Source: Acidobacteriaceae bacterium
GTDB lineage: Bacteria > Acidobacteriota > Terriglobia > Terriglobales > Acidobacteriaceae
NCBI GenBank assembly: GCA_030040395.1
Contig: JASHTU010000481.1
Coordinates: forward strand, 1-8,231
Length of the DNA: 8,231 bases
Reading direction: 5' to 3'
The position numbers were made by a program, and so were the translations under genes. Of the stretch, positions 7,009 through 8,231 are shown piece after piece. Positions within the stretch are counted from its first letter, which is position 1; each line of letters opens with the position of its first letter. The notes under the pieces were generated by a model. That model was given only the letters and a program-made list of their open reading frames with translations. It was not told the origin of the DNA and searched no databases.

Positions 7009-7598
7009 TGCGTATCTCTGGTCCGATCACCGTTGCAACCAAGCCTCCGCTGCCGTGGAAAAATGGCGGAGGCGCTACCAGGACGCTCGTTGTGGAACCG
7101 GAGGGGGCTGAGCTCGAAGATTTTTCCTGGCGAATCAGCCTCGCTGAGATTCACGCGTCCGGCAGCTTTTCCGCCTATCCCGGAATCGATCGCATCATCC
7201 TTCTTTGGCGGGGTCCAGGCATGGTTCTGCGCTCTCCGGCGTGGCCTGAGCATTGCCTGATCCCGGGTCTGGGGCCTTTTCGCTTTCGCGGCGAGGACGA
7301 AGTGACCTGCGAGCTCTTGGGAACCTCGGCGGCGGATCTGAACCTCATGGTCCGTCGCGGCGGCGCCGTTGGCGAAATGCGCAGCGGATCGACGGAAATC
7401 AAAATCGCGGTCCCGTGCGACAACCTCTTCGTGCTCTGCGCCGCCGGTTCGGTTGATGTCCTTCCCGGCAATGGAAAGAGACTCGTGCTCCAACCGGAAT
7501 GCTTCCTGAACATCACCGATCCCGATGCGGAAATCGCCGTCGTCCTGTCTGCACCGACGGCCCGCTACGTCTACGCAACACTGCGGCGGCTCTGTTGA
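7008..7598 (+). CDS. hutD: HutD/Ves-family cupin-like protein
   Basis: This 196-residue protein belongs to the HutD/Ves family, whose members have a double-stranded beta-barrel (bicupin-like) fold. The family hallmark PWKNGGGATR is at residues 16-25, followed by FSWRISLAEIHASGSFSAYPGIDR and a glycine-rich LLWRGPGM turn. No signal peptide or membrane segment is visible. Genetic work in Pseudomonas fluorescens proposed that HutD limits hut operon output, possibly by sensing a pathway intermediate; its biochemical activity is not established. The ATG overlaps the hutU stop by one base (TGATG at 7006-7010) and no Shine-Dalgarno site is evident, so translation is probably coupled to hutU and the two form one operon. 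The family assignment is firm and the molecular role is unknown. Confidence 0.92.
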   Translation: MRISGPITVATKPPLPWKNGGGATRTLVVEPEGAELEDFSWRISLAEIHASGSFSAYPGIDRIILLWRGPGMVLRSPAWPEHCLIPGLGPFRFRGEDEVTCELLGTSAADLNLMVRRGGAVGEMRSGSTEIKIAVPCDNLFVLCAAGSVDVLPGNGKRLVLQPECFLNITDPDAEIAVVLSAPTARYVYATLRRLC

Positions 7599-7610
7599 TT
7601 TCCGTTCGGT

Positions 7611-7637
7611 ACTTCACTGCCTTTCGACAGGTGAAGT
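7611..7637 (+). repeat. Inverted repeat between hutD and coaBC
   Basis: ACTTCAC (7611-7617) and GTGAAGT (7631-7637) are exact reverse complements; allowing one bulged base the stem extends to ACTTCACTG/CAGGTGAAGT. No T-run follows, so it is a poor match to an intrinsic terminator. A further GTGAA at 7654-7658 overlaps the predicted coaBC -35 region, so an operator is an alternative reading. Confidence 0.5.
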
Positions 7638-7648
7638 TACAACCTGAT

Positions 7649-7677
7649 TTCAAGTGAATTGAATGCTGGTCTACAAT
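7649..7677 (+). promoter_or_regulatory. Predicted leaderless promoter of coaBC
   Basis: A -10 hexamer TACAAT (7672-7677, 5 of 6 to TATAAT) ends six bases before the ATG at 7684, with a weak -35-like TTCAAG (7649-7654) at 17-bp spacing. No Shine-Dalgarno site is present. The layout is the same as at hutH, so the message would begin at the start codon. This marks coaBC as a transcription unit separate from the hut genes. Confidence 0.55.
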
Positions 7678-7683
7678 GAAGTT

Positions 7684-8231
7684 ATGCGCGTCACGGTGGG
7701 TGTTTCCGGTGGAATTGCCGCTTACAAGGCTGCCGAGTTGGTGCGCGCATTGCAGCGCCAAAACGTGGAAGTTCACGTGGTGATGACCGCGGCCGCCTGC
7801 AAGTTTGTCCAGCCCCTCACTTTTACCGCGCTCACCGGCCACAGAGTGATCACCAGCCTCTGGGAAGAGCCGGGCGCGGCGGACTCCGCGCCGCCCGAAG
7901 AGAACGGCATAGACCACATTGCCGAGGCGGAGTGGGGCGATGCTCTGGTGGTGGCGCCGGCGACAGCCAACATCCTGGCGAAGTTTGCCCACGGCATTGC
8001 CGACGATTTTCTCTCCACCATGTACCTGGCGGTTACGGCGCCGGTGGTGGTGGCGCCGGCCATGAACGTGAATATGTGGAATCATCCGGCGACGCTGGCG
8101 AATCTGGAAATTCTGCGCCAGCGCGGCGTTCGCGTCATCGAGCCGGGAACCGGCGAACTGGCCTGCGGTATGGTCGGCGCGGGGCGCATGGCCGAGCCGG
8201 ACGCGATCGCCAACGCCGTATTCTCGCTACT
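7684..8231 (+). CDS. coaBC: Bifunctional phosphopantothenoylcysteine decarboxylase/phosphopantothenate-cysteine ligase (CoaBC/Dfp), 3'-partial
   Basis: CoaBC makes 4'-phosphopantetheine for coenzyme A: CoaB joins 4'-phosphopantothenate to cysteine and CoaC, an FMN enzyme, decarboxylates the product. Only the first 182 residues, the CoaC half, are in the window; the frame stays open to the right edge. Visible motifs are VGVSGGIAAYKAAELVRAL (5-23), the catalytic H78 in IDHIAEAEWGD, the FMN-binding APATANILAKFAHGIADD, N128 in APAMNVNM (E. coli Dfp Asn125), and C161 in ACGMVGAGRM (Cys158), the substrate-recognition clamp. The start at 7684 begins directly at the first beta strand. An in-frame ATG at 7663 would add MLVYNEV, but it lies upstream of the predicted -10 box. 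The gene is a housekeeping neighbour and is probably unrelated to histidine use. Whether the ligase half is fused downstream cannot be seen. Confidence 0.93.
   Translation, partial: MRVTVGVSGGIAAYKAAELVRALQRQNVEVHVVMTAAACKFVQPLTFTALTGHRVITSLWEEPGAADSAPPEENGIDHIAEAEWGDALVVAPATANILAKFAHGIADDFLSTMYLAVTAPVVVAPAMNVNMWNHPATLANLEILRQRGVRVIEPGTGELACGMVGAGRMAEPDAIANAVFSL

Overview
The window is a GC-rich, densely coded, single-strand (+) stretch of a bacterial chromosome. It carries most of a histidine-utilisation (hut) cluster and then the beginning of the coenzyme A gene coaBC. No phage, transposon, CRISPR, tRNA or rRNA signal was seen. The gene content and a leaderless-type promoter pattern would fit an acidobacterium or a similar soil bacterium, but that placement is inference; no marker gene in the window fixes the taxonomy.

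Layout: hutF (1-1303, 5' end outside the window), hutH (1394-2929), a TauE/SafE (TSUP)-type membrane permease (3097-3996), a hisC-type aminotransferase (4048-5184), hutU (5242-7008), hutD (7008-7598, overlapping hutU by one base), and coaBC (7684 to the right edge, 3' end outside the window). The gaps are 90, 167, 51, 57, -1 and 85 bp.

How the genes work together: HutH deaminates histidine to urocanate and HutU hydrates urocanate to imidazolonepropionate. HutI, which is not in this window, would open the ring to N-formimino-L-glutamate. HutF deiminates that to N-formyl-L-glutamate. HutF therefore implies the 'five-step' route ending in HutG (formylglutamate deformylase), so hutI and hutG are expected elsewhere, possibly just left of the window. 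HutD is the accessory protein of unclear biochemistry often found with hut genes. Two members are less expected: a permease of the sulfite/organosulfonate exporter superfamily, and an aminotransferase that looks like the histidine-biosynthetic HisC.

Regulation visible in the sequence: hutH and coaBC each start exactly six bases after a good -10 hexamer and have no Shine-Dalgarno sequence, which suggests leaderless mRNAs. hutU has a perfect TATAAT just downstream of hisC and a canonical GGAGG site. The cluster may therefore be read as several transcription units: hutF; hutH-permease-hisC; hutU-hutD; coaBC. I found no clearly undescribed system. The most useful leads are the matched leaderless promoters, the hisC and permease genes inside a histidine-degradation cluster, and a 12-bp tandem repeat that repeats the hutH stop codon.
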